Shown here: one piece after another, positions 35,088-44,239 of the stretch
How positions within the stretch are numbered: the stretch's first letter is position 1
Layout of the letters: each line of letters begins with the position of its first letter
Assembly: GCA_045652745.1 (NCBI GenBank)
Contig: JAZRUW010000004.1
Location: forward strand, 94,189-158,188
Length of the DNA: 64,000 bases
DNA from: RGIG2041 sp045652745
GTDB lineage: Bacteria; Bacillota; Clostridia; UBA1381; UMGS1253
Direction: 5' to 3'
Notes under the pieces: model-generated
What the model was told of the DNA's origin: nothing
Databases searched by the model: none
The model's input: only the letters and a program-made list of their open reading frames with translations
Position numbers and translations under genes: made by a program

Positions 35088-35945
35088 ATGAAAGCTGTAA
35101 AGAAATTCTTTCAGCCGAGCCCGAAACTGTTTGTGACCGTCGGTCTGTTCGCACTTGCGATTGCAGTAGCACTGACCACCTATTTTTATACGGTCGTCTT
35201 TGCATCGAGTGCGCAAATTTCCATCTTGGACGGCAACAACGCAGTTTTGGTCAACACCTCTCAAACCAATGTGCAGGCCATTTTAGACGAGGCAGGTATC
35301 ACCTTAAATCCGTTCGATACCGTAACACCTGCACGAAATGCATCTGTTTTAGAAAACCATCAGATTGTGATTACAAGAGTTGTATATGAAAAGGTTTTAG
35401 AAGAAATTCCGATTCCCTATGCAACCGATGAGGTGAAATCGGCAGCCCTGCTTTGGGGCGAACGCGCGGTGGCGACCGCCGGCATCAACGGTGCCGAAAC
35501 CGCAACCTATACCGTAAAGAAAGTCAACGGTGCGGAAACCGAGCGCACCGAGGTTTCGCGTGAGATTACGCGCGAGCCGGTCACCGAAGTGGTTCATGTC
35601 GGCACAAAGGTAAATGCCGCGGCACTCAAAGCCTCCGGCGCAAAGGTGATTACCTGTACGGCAACTGCTTATGACGGCTCGTATCAGACACTCGGCTACC
35701 ACAACCCGAAAACCGCTCTCGGTAAAACGCCGACGGTCGGTACGGTTGCCGTAGACCCGCGCGTCATTCCGCTCGGCACAAAGCTCTATATCGAAGCCGC
35801 CGACGGCAGTTACGTCTACGGCGAAAGTTTTGCCGGCGACACCGGCGGCGCCATCAAAGGCAACCGCGTGGATTTGTTTATGGGCTCCCGCGCAGAAGCA
35901 CTCGCTTTCGGCAGAAGACAGGTAAAAGTGTATATTTTGGAGTAA
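35088..35945 (+). CDS. DUF348/3D-domain (YabE/Rpf-like) cell-wall protein
   Basis: 285 residues. An N-terminal membrane anchor (about 14-40), a ubiquitin-like DUF348 domain (NAVLVNTSQTNVQAILDEAG), a G5-like middle (VVYEKVLEEIPIPYATDE), and a C-terminal 3D domain with the three Asp in VDPRVIPLG, FAGDTGGAIKG and NRVDLFMG. The 3D fold is shared with MltA-type lytic transglycosylases, so it probably cuts or remodels peptidoglycan. The start is the ATG at 35088, 9 bases after GAGGAG; the ATG at 35079 directly abuts it. Confidence 0.9.
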   Translation: MKAVKKFFQPSPKLFVTVGLFALAIAVALTTYFYTVVFASSAQISILDGNNAVLVNTSQTNVQAILDEAGITLNPFDTVTPARNASVLENHQIVITRVVYEKVLEEIPIPYATDEVKSAALLWGERAVATAGINGAETATYTVKKVNGAETERTEVSREITREPVTEVVHVGTKVNAAALKASGAKVITCTATAYDGSYQTLGYHNPKTALGKTPTVGTVAVDPRVIPLGTKLYIEAADGSYVYGESFAGDTGGAIKGNRVDLFMGSRAEALAFGRRQVKVYILE

Positions 35946-35952
35946 AAATCCT

Positions 35953-35988
35953 AAAAGAAATGCTCTCCGAACGGAGAGCATTTCTTTT
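35953..35988. terminator. Bidirectional terminator between convergent genes
   Basis: AAAAGAAATGCTCTCCG, AA, CGGAGAGCATTTCTTTT: a 17-bp perfect stem serving the 3D gene and the convergent SSB-like gene. Confidence 0.9.
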
Positions 35989-36625
35989 ATATTTCTTCTT
36001 CAGTTTCAACCACTTCCAGTTTCCCCACGGACACCTCATAAGCGGTTTTGGTAATGCTCGTTTCCTCATCTATGCGCTTTATGTACGTGCGTGATTGGAT
36101 GCGCCCTTCGATGCGAATGCGCTTACCGACCGGCAAATCCTTGCAATACCGCGCATTTCTGCCCCAGGCAATCGCCGGAATATAGTCGGATTTGTTGTAC
36201 GCACGGTTGACCGCGACCAAAATATCGGTAATCTCTCTGCCAAACGGCGTGGTGCGGTAAACCGGCGGCTTGCAGATATAGCCGTCCAGGTAAATAAAAT
36301 TCGGCTGTGTCAGCGCGGCTTCATCCGCATTTGCAAGCGATTTGGCAAATACCGTCAGCACCAACCGGCTGCCTTCGCCCGCGTAGTTGTTATAAGAGCG
36401 AAACTGCCCCGTTACCGTAAGGCTTTCTCCCTCTGTGACCGCCGGTCCGGTTTCCATAAGCCGTTCGGACACGAGTATATTTACCTCATCTCCGGTTTCA
36501 CTCAGGCGCGCAATGCGCATTGTAAATACGTAAAACCGCTCTGCATAAACCGTGTGGCTGTAGGTCGGCGCACCGAGCACCGTACCCGACACCGTCACCT
36601 GATTGTTTTCTCTGTTTTCCGTCAT
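35987..36625 (-). CDS. Single-stranded DNA-binding-like protein with two OB folds
   Basis: 212 residues. Two OB-fold segments: about 8-95 (NQVTVSGTVLGAPTYSHTV) and about 105-200 (FIYLDGYICKPPVYRTTPFG then GREITDILVAVNRAYNKSDY). Tandem-OB SSB-like proteins are common in Clostridia beside the normal SSB. It lacks the acidic C-terminal tip of housekeeping SSB and ends instead in EVVETEEEI. Role in replication or repair is inferred. Ribosome site weak (GGGG). Confidence 0.8.
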   Translation of the reverse strand: MTENRENNQVTVSGTVLGAPTYSHTVYAERFYVFTMRIARLSETGDEVNILVSERLMETGPAVTEGESLTVTGQFRSYNNYAGEGSRLVLTVFAKSLANADEAALTQPNFIYLDGYICKPPVYRTTPFGREITDILVAVNRAYNKSDYIPAIAWGRNARYCKDLPVGKRIRIEGRIQSRTYIKRIDEETSITKTAYEVSVGKLEVVETEEEI

Positions 36626-36764
36626 TGTATCGCCCCGCTTTAACTTTATTGTGCGTTCGGTTCATTTGTATTCCGCTGCATTCAACTATATGCCTAATAA
36701 TTGCCCGCGTTCCCTTCCATTTTTTGTCGGGAATGGAGAAAAGCCGTCGATGTGCGCAAAACGG

Positions 36765-36793
36765 TTGACGGTTTTCGGCTTTTTTGCTATAAT
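36765..36793 (+). promoter_or_regulatory. Promoter for pflB
   Basis: TTGACG (36765-36770), 17 bases, perfect TATAAT (36788-36793). The leader is about 52 bases. The -35 region overlaps a possible AAAAGCCG...CGGCTTTTTT stem. Confidence 0.85.
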
Positions 36794-36851
36794 GTGATGT
36801 GGTCCAATGGTCACAAGACCGATTGCGACGCAGAAATGAGGAGAGATTGCT

Positions 36852-39050
36852 ATGACAGAAATAAAAAAAATTGACGTACGTGGTTTTATTCACGAAAACT
36901 ATACGCCTTATGACGGCGACGAGTCCTTTCTCGCACCGCCGACAGAGGCAACCAAAAAACTTTGGGAAATCCTTTGTGAGGATATGAAAGAAGAAAAGGC
37001 GCGCGGCGGCGTTTATGACGTGGACGCAAGCACCATTTCCACCGTTTCCGCTCACGAGGCAGGGTACATCGACAAGGATTTGGAAACCATCGTCGGTCTG
37101 CAGACAGACCGCGCACTCAAGCGTGCAATCATGCCGTTTGGCGGCATCCGCATGGTCAACACCTCTCTTGCCGCATATAACCGTGAACTTGACTCTCAGG
37201 TACAAAACGTATTTAAGTACCGCAAAACGCACAACGACGGCGTATTTGATGTCTACACCGACGAAATGAAAGCGGCACGCCACACCGGCATTATCACCGG
37301 TCTTCCGGATGCTTACGGCCGCGGCCGCATCATCGGCGACTACCGCCGTGTTGCGCTCTACGGCGTGGATTTCTTGATTGAACAGAAAAAAGCGGCCAAA
37401 AAGGCGCTTGAAAACCGCAGCATGAGCGAAGAGGTAATTCGCGACCGCGAAGAAATCTCCGAACAGATTCGTTCGTTGGAAGAGCTCAAGGTCATGGCGG
37501 CAAAGTACGGCTTTGACATCTCCAAACCGGCAACCGATACAAAAGAAGCGATTCAATGGGTTTATTTCGGTTACCTCGGTGCTGTAAAGGAACAAAACGG
37601 CGCGGCAATGTCCATCGGCAGAATTTCTACATTTTTAGATATCTATGCAACCCGCGATTTAGAGGAAGGCAAGTATACGGAAAGCGAAATTCAGGAAATG
37701 GTAGACCATTTCGTTATGAAACTGCGTATCGTGCGCTTTTTGCGCACACCGGCCTACGATGAACTCTTCTCCGGCGACCCGACCTGGGTAACGGAGTCCA
37801 TCGGCGGTATCGGCGAAGACGGCAGACACATGGTGACCAAGATGTCTTTCCGCTTCCTGCACACCTTAACCAACCTCGGTCCGGCACCGGAGCCGAATAT
37901 GACGGTGCTTTGGAGCATCAACCTGCCGGACAACTTCAAGCACTACTGCGCGCGCGTGTCGGCAAAAACCAGCGCCGTACAGTACGAAAACGACGATTTG
38001 ATGCGCGAAAAGTTCGGAGATGACTACGGCATTGCCTGCTGCGTATCCCCGATGCGCATCGGTAAGCAGATGCAGTTCTTCGGCGCACGTGCCAACCTGG
38101 CAAAAGCGCTTTTGTATGCCATCAACGGCGGTAAAGACGAGCGTTACGGCACACAGACCGCACCGAAAACCGAATTTCCGCAGGGCGAATACCTCGACTA
38201 CGAGGATGTGTACAAAAAGTTCGTGCAGACCTGTGACTGGCTGGCAAGACTGTATGTAAACACCTTGAGTGTCATTCATTACATGCACGATAAATACTGC
38301 TATGAAAAACTCGAAATGGCGCTCCATGACGAAGAAATCGTGCGCACCTGTGCCGGCGGTATCGCGGGCCTGTCCGTTGTGGCAGACAGCCTCTCCGCCA
38401 TCAAGTACGCAAAAGTACGCCCGATTCGCAACGAAGAAGGCATTGCGGTAGATTTCGAAATCGAAGGCGAATTCCCGAAATACGGCAACGACGATGCACG
38501 CGTAGATAACATCGCTGTGGGCGTGGTAAAAATGTTTATGGAAAAACTCGGCGCACAGCAGACGTACAGAAAGAGCATCCCGACGATGTCGATTTTAACC
38601 ATTACCTCCAACGTAGTGTACGGCAAAAAGACCGGCGCTACACCGGACGGCAGAAAATTAGGCGAGCCGTTTGCTCCGGGTGCAAACCCGATGCACGGCC
38701 GCGATACAAACGGTTGCGTGGCATCCATGATGTCCGTATCCAAACTGCCGTTTGACGATTCCGAAGACGGCATTTCCTACACCTTCTCCATCATTCCGGA
38801 TGCACTCGGCAAATCGGTGGAAGAGCAGGAAGATAACTTAATTAGTCTGTTGGACGGTTACTTTGTGGAAAAGGGACATCACATCAATGTCAATGTGTTA
38901 AACCGCGAAACACTCTATGATGCCATGGAGCATCCGGAGCTGTATCCGCAGTTGACCATCCGCGTTTCCGGCTATGCCGTAAACTTTGTAAAATTAACCC
39001 GCGAGCAGCAATTGGAAGTTATCAGCAGAACCTTCCACGACAGATTCTAA
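36852..39050 (+). CDS. pflB: Pyruvate formate-lyase (formate acetyltransferase)
   Basis: 732 residues, full length. It converts pyruvate and CoA to acetyl-CoA and formate by a glycyl-radical mechanism in the anaerobic cytoplasm. The catalytic cysteine pair is in DYGIACCVSPM (about 396-397) and the radical Gly in RVSGYAVNFVKL (about 707). The start has GAGGAG about 9 bases upstream. A hairpin follows (39061-39083), then the gene for its activase. Confidence 0.98.
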   Translation: MTEIKKIDVRGFIHENYTPYDGDESFLAPPTEATKKLWEILCEDMKEEKARGGVYDVDASTISTVSAHEAGYIDKDLETIVGLQTDRALKRAIMPFGGIRMVNTSLAAYNRELDSQVQNVFKYRKTHNDGVFDVYTDEMKAARHTGIITGLPDAYGRGRIIGDYRRVALYGVDFLIEQKKAAKKALENRSMSEEVIRDREEISEQIRSLEELKVMAAKYGFDISKPATDTKEAIQWVYFGYLGAVKEQNGAAMSIGRISTFLDIYATRDLEEGKYTESEIQEMVDHFVMKLRIVRFLRTPAYDELFSGDPTWVTESIGGIGEDGRHMVTKMSFRFLHTLTNLGPAPEPNMTVLWSINLPDNFKHYCARVSAKTSAVQYENDDLMREKFGDDYGIACCVSPMRIGKQMQFFGARANLAKALLYAINGGKDERYGTQTAPKTEFPQGEYLDYEDVYKKFVQTCDWLARLYVNTLSVIHYMHDKYCYEKLEMALHDEEIVRTCAGGIAGLSVVADSLSAIKYAKVRPIRNEEGIAVDFEIEGEFPKYGNDDARVDNIAVGVVKMFMEKLGAQQTYRKSIPTMSILTITSNVVYGKKTGATPDGRKLGEPFAPGANPMHGRDTNGCVASMMSVSKLPFDDSEDGISYTFSIIPDALGKSVEEQEDNLISLLDGYFVEKGHHINVNVLNRETLYDAMEHPELYPQLTIRVSGYAVNFVKLTREQQLEVISRTFHDRF

Positions 39051-39060
39051 TGTAAACAAA

Positions 39061-39083
39061 AAGGGGATGCAGTGCATCCCCTT
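39061..39083. terminator. Hairpin between pflB and pflA
   Basis: AAGGGGATGCAGTGCATCCCCTT, a perfect 11-bp stem, followed after GAC by five T. No separate promoter is seen for pflA, so it probably acts as a partial terminator or mRNA stabiliser that lowers activase expression relative to the lyase. Confidence 0.65.
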
Positions 39084-39109
39084 GACTTTTTAAAAGGCAG
39101 GTGACAGTT

Positions 39110-39832
39110 TTGGAAAATATTGTTGGATATATCCATCAGCGTGAAACCTTCGGTGCGGTAGACGGACCGGGCGTACGCTATGTGCTTTTTTTGCAGGGCT
39201 GTCCCTTGCGATGCGTGTACTGTCACAATCCGGACGCCATTGCCACAAACAAAGGCAAGGCCATTTCTGTGCGCAAGGCCATGGACGATATTTTGCATTA
39301 TAAAAACTTTATCAAAGACGGTGGCGTGACCATTTCGGGCGGCGAACCGCTTTTGCAACATGAATTTACCCATGCCTTATTAAATGCCTGTCGCGCGGCC
39401 GATTTGCATACGGCTGTCGATACCTCGGGTTTTGCACCTGCGCAGGTGCAAAGAAAAATTGCGGATGCCGCAGACTTGATTTTGCTTGACATCAAGGCCA
39501 TCGACGATGACCTTTGCCGGCAAATCACAGGTCACTCCAACGCGCGCGCACTCGCCATGCTTGATTACTGCGAAATTAGTGGCAAAAGCGTATGGCTCCG
39601 CCATGTCGTTGTGCCCGAGCTCACGATGGATACCGCGGCGCTGACCGCGCTGGCCGACCACATCAAATACTATTCGTGCATTGAATGCGTGGAGCTTCTG
39701 CCCTTTCATAAGATGGGCGAGCACAAATGGGACAAAAACAAATACACCCTCGCCGATACACCCGTACCGACCGCGGCACAGATGGCGCAGGTCAAGCGCA
39801 TATTTACCGAGCGCGGGCTGAAATTGCATTAA
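39110..39832 (+). CDS. pflA: Pyruvate formate-lyase activating enzyme
   Basis: 240 residues from the TTG at 39110, which aligns with the family start (MENIVGYIHQRETFG) and has AGGTGA just upstream; a GTG at 39101 is the alternative. The radical SAM cluster cysteines are C31, C35 and C38 (GCPLRCVYC); VTISGGEPLLQ binds SAM. It installs the glycyl radical on PflB, encoded next to it. Confidence 0.96.
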   Translation: MENIVGYIHQRETFGAVDGPGVRYVLFLQGCPLRCVYCHNPDAIATNKGKAISVRKAMDDILHYKNFIKDGGVTISGGEPLLQHEFTHALLNACRAADLHTAVDTSGFAPAQVQRKIADAADLILLDIKAIDDDLCRQITGHSNARALAMLDYCEISGKSVWLRHVVVPELTMDTAALTALADHIKYYSCIECVELLPFHKMGEHKWDKNKYTLADTPVPTAAQMAQVKRIFTERGLKLH

Positions 39833-39866
39833 AAAAGGATGTAAATCTGAGATTTACATCCTTTTT
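39832..39866. terminator. Bidirectional terminator between pflA and greA
   Basis: AAAAAGGATGTAAATC, TGA, GATTTACATCCTTTTT: a 16-bp perfect stem between convergent genes. Confidence 0.9.
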
Positions 39867-39868
39867 GA

Positions 39869-40348
39869 TTACTTATGGATTTCTAAAATTTTAAACTCAA
39901 CGATTCCGCCCGGTGTCTGCACCTCTACGGTTTCGCCCACTTTCTTGCCAATGAGCGCCTTGCCGATCGGAGATTCGTAGGAAAGCTTGTTCTGCGACGG
40001 ATTTGCCTCAGTCGGTCCTACAATGCTGTATTCTTCCTCTTCTTCAAATTCAACATCCAAAACTTTTACCTTTGCGCCGACGCCGACTGCATCCGTTGCA
40101 ATCGCACCTTCATCGACCACGTGGGCAATCTTGAGCATACCTTCCAGCTGGGCAATTCTTGCTTCCACCTGTGCCTGCTCATTTTTTGCTTCATCGTACT
40201 CGGAGTTTTCCGAAAGGTCACCGAATGCGAGCGCCTGCTTGATTTTTTCCGCCACTTCCTTGCGGCGCACCAGTTTTAATTCGTCAAGTTCAGCTTCAAG
40301 CTTCGCCAAACCCTCTGCTGTCATAAACAGCTCTTTTGCCTCTGCCAT
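39869..40348 (-). CDS. greA: Transcription elongation factor GreA
   Basis: 159 residues. The N-terminal coiled coil (about 8-75, AEGLAKLEAELDELKLVRR then GDLSENSEYDEAK, which carries the tip acidic residues) enters the RNA polymerase secondary channel to rescue backtracked complexes. The C-terminal FKBP-like domain has SYESPIGKALIGKKVGE. The start is the ATG at 40348 with GGAGGA. The leader is about 95 bases. Confidence 0.97.
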   Translation of the reverse strand: MAEAKELFMTAEGLAKLEAELDELKLVRRKEVAEKIKQALAFGDLSENSEYDEAKNEQAQVEARIAQLEGMLKIAHVVDEGAIATDAVGVGAKVKVLDVEFEEEEEYSIVGPTEANPSQNKLSYESPIGKALIGKKVGETVEVQTPGGIVEFKILEIHK

Positions 40349-40449
40349 TTCTATATATCCTCCAATATGAATTTCAAAATCCGCGGTCAAAAGTCACAAA
40401 TGCGCTACAACTACAAGTTTATTTCTTGTGGATTTTATACACTCCTTCT

Positions 40450-40477
40450 ATTATACCATTGTTTTAAATAATGTCAA
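40450..40477 (-). promoter_or_regulatory. Promoter for greA
   Basis: Minus strand: TTGACA (40472-40477), 16 bases, TATAAT (40450-40455). The TGA within TTGACA is the stop codon of the upstream gene. Confidence 0.85.
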
Positions 40478-41274
40478 GTCTTTTTCCAGCCGACAGACAA
40501 AAGCGCCGCACATACGTCCTGCTCTCGCTCCAACCCGTAGCAACAGAGCATAAATTCCGCACTTTTACTGTCCGCACGTCCGAAATAGTCCAAAAGCGGG
40601 GCATACCCGAAGGCCGTTTCAAAATAAACCTCACGCCGTGCCGCATACGGATAATGACCGCTAAAATCCAGCACCAACCCCGGCGTGCAGATTTCCATCT
40701 CCGGCGGTGAAAGCAAAAGCACCATTTCCGCGCGGTTTAACTGCTTTTCGCTGTCCGTCACGCTCGCCGTCAACCCATACGCATCTAAAAGTGCCTGTGC
40801 CGCATCCTGTGCTGACGACGTATCTGCGCTGACCAGACACATCCGGTTGGTATAGCGCGTCATATACTGCGCCGCCGCAAGTGCATTTGCATCAAATTTT
40901 TGTGCATAAACGCATACGCGCGCCGTCTGCGGCGTAAACGAAAATGCACGGTAGTGTCTTTCTATTATTTGTCCTGCAAACGCGCAAAATATGCGCCTGC
41001 CGTCGGGAAGGAAAAATTTTTTGCACAAATATTCCCTAAGCGGTGCGGCAGCGTAAACACAACCGACACCGAATTTGACAAGTCTGCGCTCCAAACGGGA
41101 CAACAGATAACGTCGTGCAGCGGCAGATTTTTTTAAAAACGCTGTTTGCGTACACGGCAGGGTAAAACACAGACAATACGCATCGTGCATCGGCAAATCT
41201 ATGCGCGCTGCCGTAATGCGACGCATGCTTAATGCGCGCTCCTGCCGCGCAAAATCAACAATCGCCCCCAGCAT
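40474..41274 (-). CDS. Protein of unknown function
   Basis: 266 residues, Ala/Arg/Cys-rich, with no signal peptide or membrane segment. The second half has a Rossmann-like pattern (TRYTNRMCLVSADTSSAQDAA, then VLLLSPPEMEICTPGLVLDF), so it may bind a nucleotide or be a degenerate enzyme. Supported by a clean ATG with AAAGGAGGT and consistent codon use. I do not recognise the family. Its stop lies in the -35 box of greA, so read-through transcription into greA is possible. Confidence 0.65.
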   Translation of the reverse strand: MLGAIVDFARQERALSMRRITAARIDLPMHDAYCLCFTLPCTQTAFLKKSAAARRYLLSRLERRLVKFGVGCVYAAAPLREYLCKKFFLPDGRRIFCAFAGQIIERHYRAFSFTPQTARVCVYAQKFDANALAAAQYMTRYTNRMCLVSADTSSAQDAAQALLDAYGLTASVTDSEKQLNRAEMVLLLSPPEMEICTPGLVLDFSGHYPYAARREVYFETAFGYAPLLDYFGRADSKSAEFMLCCYGLEREQDVCAALLSVGWKKT

Positions 41275-41342
41275 CTAACGCACCTCCTTTGTTTTTATAT
41301 ATACAAGCCTACAGGAAAAAATTACAGTTTTTTCATATTTAG

Positions 41343-41372
41343 TTGTACAAGACCGATAAAATGGTGTATAAT
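41343..41372 (+). promoter_or_regulatory. Promoter for yifB-proC
   Basis: TTGTAC (41343-41348), 18 bases, perfect TATAAT (41367-41372), about 22 bases before the yifB start at 41395. Confidence 0.65.
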
Positions 41373-41394
41373 GGAAGGCAAGGGTGGTGTAAGC

Positions 41395-42930
41395 ATGATT
41401 GCAAAAGTAAAATCTGCAGGATTGGAAGGCCTTTCCGGCTTTGTTGTAGAGGTAGAGGCGGACGTTTCCGGCGGCCTGCCGGCCTTTGACATTGTCGGTT
41501 TGCCCGATACGGCCGTAAAAGAAGCAAAAGAGCGTGTACGCGCCGCTGTAAACAACAGCGGTTTTCAGATGCTACCCAAACGTGTAATTTTAAATCTTGC
41601 GCCGGCGGACATCAAAAAGGAAGGCAGTGTGTATGATTTGCCGATTTGCGTTGCCTACCTGTCCGCAACGGGACAGTTAAACATCGGCAATCCTGAAGAA
41701 AGTATGTTTTTCGGCGAACTTTCACTCGACGGTACAGTGCGTCCGGTAATGGGTATTTTACCGATGGTGCTGACCGCGCGCGAGCATGGCATCAAAAACG
41801 TATTTGTTCCGGCGGTCAACGCGGCGGAAGCCGCTGTGGCAGAGGGCGTAACCGTCTACGGTGTGCCGACACTTGCCGCACTCAAAGCACATTTTGAGGG
41901 CGATGCACCCATCGAAAGCACGACCGTGGATTTAGAAGGCATTTTCCGTTATAGCAAAGCGCACGCACCCGATTTTTCCGATGTAAAAGGGCAGGAGGGC
42001 GTAAAGCGCGCACTCGAAATTGCCGCCGCAGGCAATCACAATATTTTGATGATTGGCACGCCGGGCAGCGGTAAGACAATGCTGGCAAAGCGTCTGCCGA
42101 CCATTTTGCCCGATATGACCTTTGAAGAAGCCTTAGAGGTAACCAAGATACATTCCGTGGCCGGAATTCTGCCGTCGGACAAGCCGCTTGTAACGCGCAG
42201 GCCGTTTCGCAGTCCGCACCATACCATTTCCGCCATCGGCCTTGCCGGCGGCGGACGTATTCCGCGCCCGGGCGAAATCAGTCTGGCGCACAACGGCGTT
42301 TTGTTTTTGGACGAGCTTCCGGAATTTAATAAATCTGCTTTGGAGGTCCTGCGCCAACCGCTGGAGGACGGCGACGTGACCATCGCGCGCGTGAGCGCAA
42401 CGGTAAATTATGCCTCCAATGTTATGTTTGTAGCGGCGATGAACCCCTGCAAATGCGGCTATTACGGCGACCCGACCGGCCGTTGCACCTGCACGCCGAA
42501 CATGGTGGAGCAATACATGGGGCGCATCAGCGGACCGCTTTTAGACCGCATAGATATGCATATCAGCGTCGCGCCCGTCGCGTACGAATCCTTCCGCGAA
42601 GATGCCCCGGCCGAAACCTCGGCAGACATCAAAAAACGCGTAGACGCGGCAAGAGCACTGCAGCAAAAACGCTACGCGGATTATCCGAATGTATATTCCA
42701 ACGCACAACTGAGTGCGGCAATGATTGAAAAATTCTGCGTGCTCGGTGAAGCCGAACACAATTTGATGAAAAATGCATTTGACAGACTCGGCCTGAGCGC
42801 AAGAGCGCACCACGGCATCTTAAAAGTGGCACGCACGATTGCCGATTTGGACGGCAGCGAAGCCATTACGGTCAAGCACTTGGCAGAAGCGATTCAGTAT
42901 CGCAGTTTAGACAGAAATAAGAGAGGATGA
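41395..42930 (+). CDS. YifB/ComM family Mg chelatase-like AAA+ ATPase
   Basis: 511 residues from the ATG at 41395, the family start being MIAKVKSAGLEG. An N-terminal Lon-protease-like fold without its catalytic residues, then an AAA+ domain with Walker A GTPGSGKTML (about 220), Walker B GVLFLDELPEF, and MNPCKCGYYGDPTGRCTC with its cysteines. In Gram-negative bacteria ComM is a branch-migration helicase in natural transformation; the role in Clostridia is uncertain. proC follows after 5 bases. Confidence 0.93.
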   Translation: MIAKVKSAGLEGLSGFVVEVEADVSGGLPAFDIVGLPDTAVKEAKERVRAAVNNSGFQMLPKRVILNLAPADIKKEGSVYDLPICVAYLSATGQLNIGNPEESMFFGELSLDGTVRPVMGILPMVLTAREHGIKNVFVPAVNAAEAAVAEGVTVYGVPTLAALKAHFEGDAPIESTTVDLEGIFRYSKAHAPDFSDVKGQEGVKRALEIAAAGNHNILMIGTPGSGKTMLAKRLPTILPDMTFEEALEVTKIHSVAGILPSDKPLVTRRPFRSPHHTISAIGLAGGGRIPRPGEISLAHNGVLFLDELPEFNKSALEVLRQPLEDGDVTIARVSATVNYASNVMFVAAMNPCKCGYYGDPTGRCTCTPNMVEQYMGRISGPLLDRIDMHISVAPVAYESFREDAPAETSADIKKRVDAARALQQKRYADYPNVYSNAQLSAAMIEKFCVLGEAEHNLMKNAFDRLGLSARAHHGILKVARTIADLDGSEAITVKHLAEAIQYRSLDRNKRG

Positions 42931-42935
42931 AAATT

Positions 42936-43739
42936 ATGAAACTTGCAGTAATCGGCGGCGGCAAAATGGCGCACGCTATGGTATTCGGAATTGTAAAAAC
43001 CGGTAAGCTTGCTCCGGCGGATATTTGTGTTTCCGATAAATATGAGGCAGGTCTTGCAGATTTTGCCGCGGCGGGTATGCAAATCACCACGGACAACTCG
43101 ATTGCCGCAAAGGGCGCAGATGTGGTGCTCGTAGCGGTAAAGCCCGATATTTATCCGAGCGTTTTAAAAGAACTCTCTGTATTAGACGGCGCAAAAGAGC
43201 GCCTGTACATCTCCATCGCACCGGGACTGAGCGTTCAGACGCTCAAAGGCTATCTCGGCTTTGATGCAAAACTCATCCGCACCATGCCCAATACGCCGGC
43301 TATGGTAGGCGAGGGTATGACCGCAGTATATGCGCCCGCACCGGTGAGCGAAGCCGAGCTTTCGTGGGCGCTGGATTTGTTTAACGCCTTCGGCAAGGCA
43401 GCCGTCCTTTCCGAAAAGCAGATGGATGCCGCCGTTGCGGTATCCGGCAGCAGTCCGGCGTATGTATTTATGTTTATCGAAGCACTTGCTGACGGCGCGG
43501 TTGCCGGCGGTATGCCGAGGGATGCGGCCTATACCTTTGCGGCACAGGCGGTACTCGGCAGTGCAAAAATGGTACTGGAAACAGGAAAGCATCCGGGCGA
43601 GCTGAAGGATATGGTTTGCTCACCGGGCGGCACAACCATCGACGCCGTTGCGGCACTCGAGCAGGGCGGTTTTCGCGCCTGCGTGATGGAAGCCATGGAA
43701 AAATGTATAGCAAAAAGCAAAAAAATGGCAAAACAATAA
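42936..43739 (+). CDS. proC: Pyrroline-5-carboxylate reductase
   Basis: 267 residues. The Rossmann NADPH site is KLAVIGGGKMAHAMVFGI and the C-terminal signature is KDMVCSPGGTTIDAVAALE. It catalyses the last step of proline synthesis. The start is the ATG at 42936, spaced 9 bases from AGAGAGG; the ATG at 42927 overlaps the yifB stop and abuts the ribosome site. Confidence 0.96.
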   Translation: MKLAVIGGGKMAHAMVFGIVKTGKLAPADICVSDKYEAGLADFAAAGMQITTDNSIAAKGADVVLVAVKPDIYPSVLKELSVLDGAKERLYISIAPGLSVQTLKGYLGFDAKLIRTMPNTPAMVGEGMTAVYAPAPVSEAELSWALDLFNAFGKAAVLSEKQMDAAVAVSGSSPAYVFMFIEALADGAVAGGMPRDAAYTFAAQAVLGSAKMVLETGKHPGELKDMVCSPGGTTIDAVAALEQGGFRACVMEAMEKCIAKSKKMAKQ

Positions 43740-43741
43740 TA

Positions 43742-43778
43742 AAAAAAGAACGGCAATGCAGTATTGCCGTTCTTTTTT
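43742..43778. terminator. Bidirectional terminator between proC and yqeY
   Basis: AAAAAAGAACGGCAAT, GCAGT loop, ATTGCCGTTCTTTTTT: a 16-bp perfect stem between convergent genes. Confidence 0.9.
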
Positions 43779-43780
43779 GT

Positions 43781-44224
43781 TTACGATAATAACTTTTTTG
43801 CAATTGCGCCGATGGTTTTACCATCTGCACGACCTTTGGTCTGCGCGGTAACCATACCCATGACCTTGCCCATATCCTTTACAGATGCGGCACCGGTTTT
43901 AGCAATTGCCTCGCGCACGATTTGCTCGAGTTCTTCTTCGGAAAGCTGTTTCGGAAGATACCCAAGCAGGACTTCCATCTCACGCTTCAAGTTCTCAACC
44001 AAATCCTCTCTGCCGCTTTTTTCAAATTCCGGCAGGGAATCTTTTCTCTGCTTGAGCTCCTTGGCAATGACATCAATCACGCCGCTCTCATCGAGTTCGG
44101 TGAGGTGGTCCTTTTCGTATTGCAAAATGGCGGAGCGGACAAGCTGCACCGTATTTTTACGGATGACATCCTTTTCCTTCATTGCCGCCTTCAAATCTGC
44201 AGCGAGTTGCTCTTTGAGTCCCAT
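43781..44224 (-). CDS. yqeY: YqeY/GatB-domain protein
   Basis: 147 residues. A helical bundle (LKEQLAADLKAAMKEKDV) followed by a domain like the tail of GatB (YLPKQLSEEELEQIVREAI and MGKVMGMV). The family binds or aids tRNA-dependent amidotransfer, by homology. It follows rpsU, the common arrangement in Firmicutes. The start is the ATG at 44224 with GGGGGT upstream. Confidence 0.93.
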   Translation of the reverse strand: MGLKEQLAADLKAAMKEKDVIRKNTVQLVRSAILQYEKDHLTELDESGVIDVIAKELKQRKDSLPEFEKSGREDLVENLKREMEVLLGYLPKQLSEEELEQIVREAIAKTGAASVKDMGKVMGMVTAQTKGRADGKTIGAIAKKLLS

Positions 44225-44239
44225 AACGAATACCCCCAA

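Noticed and set aside
36498..37595. 365-codon open frame on the minus strand across the SSB-like gene and pflB
   Set aside because: It is antisense to two well-supported genes, has no ribosome site and Cys/Phe/His-rich composition typical of shadow frames.
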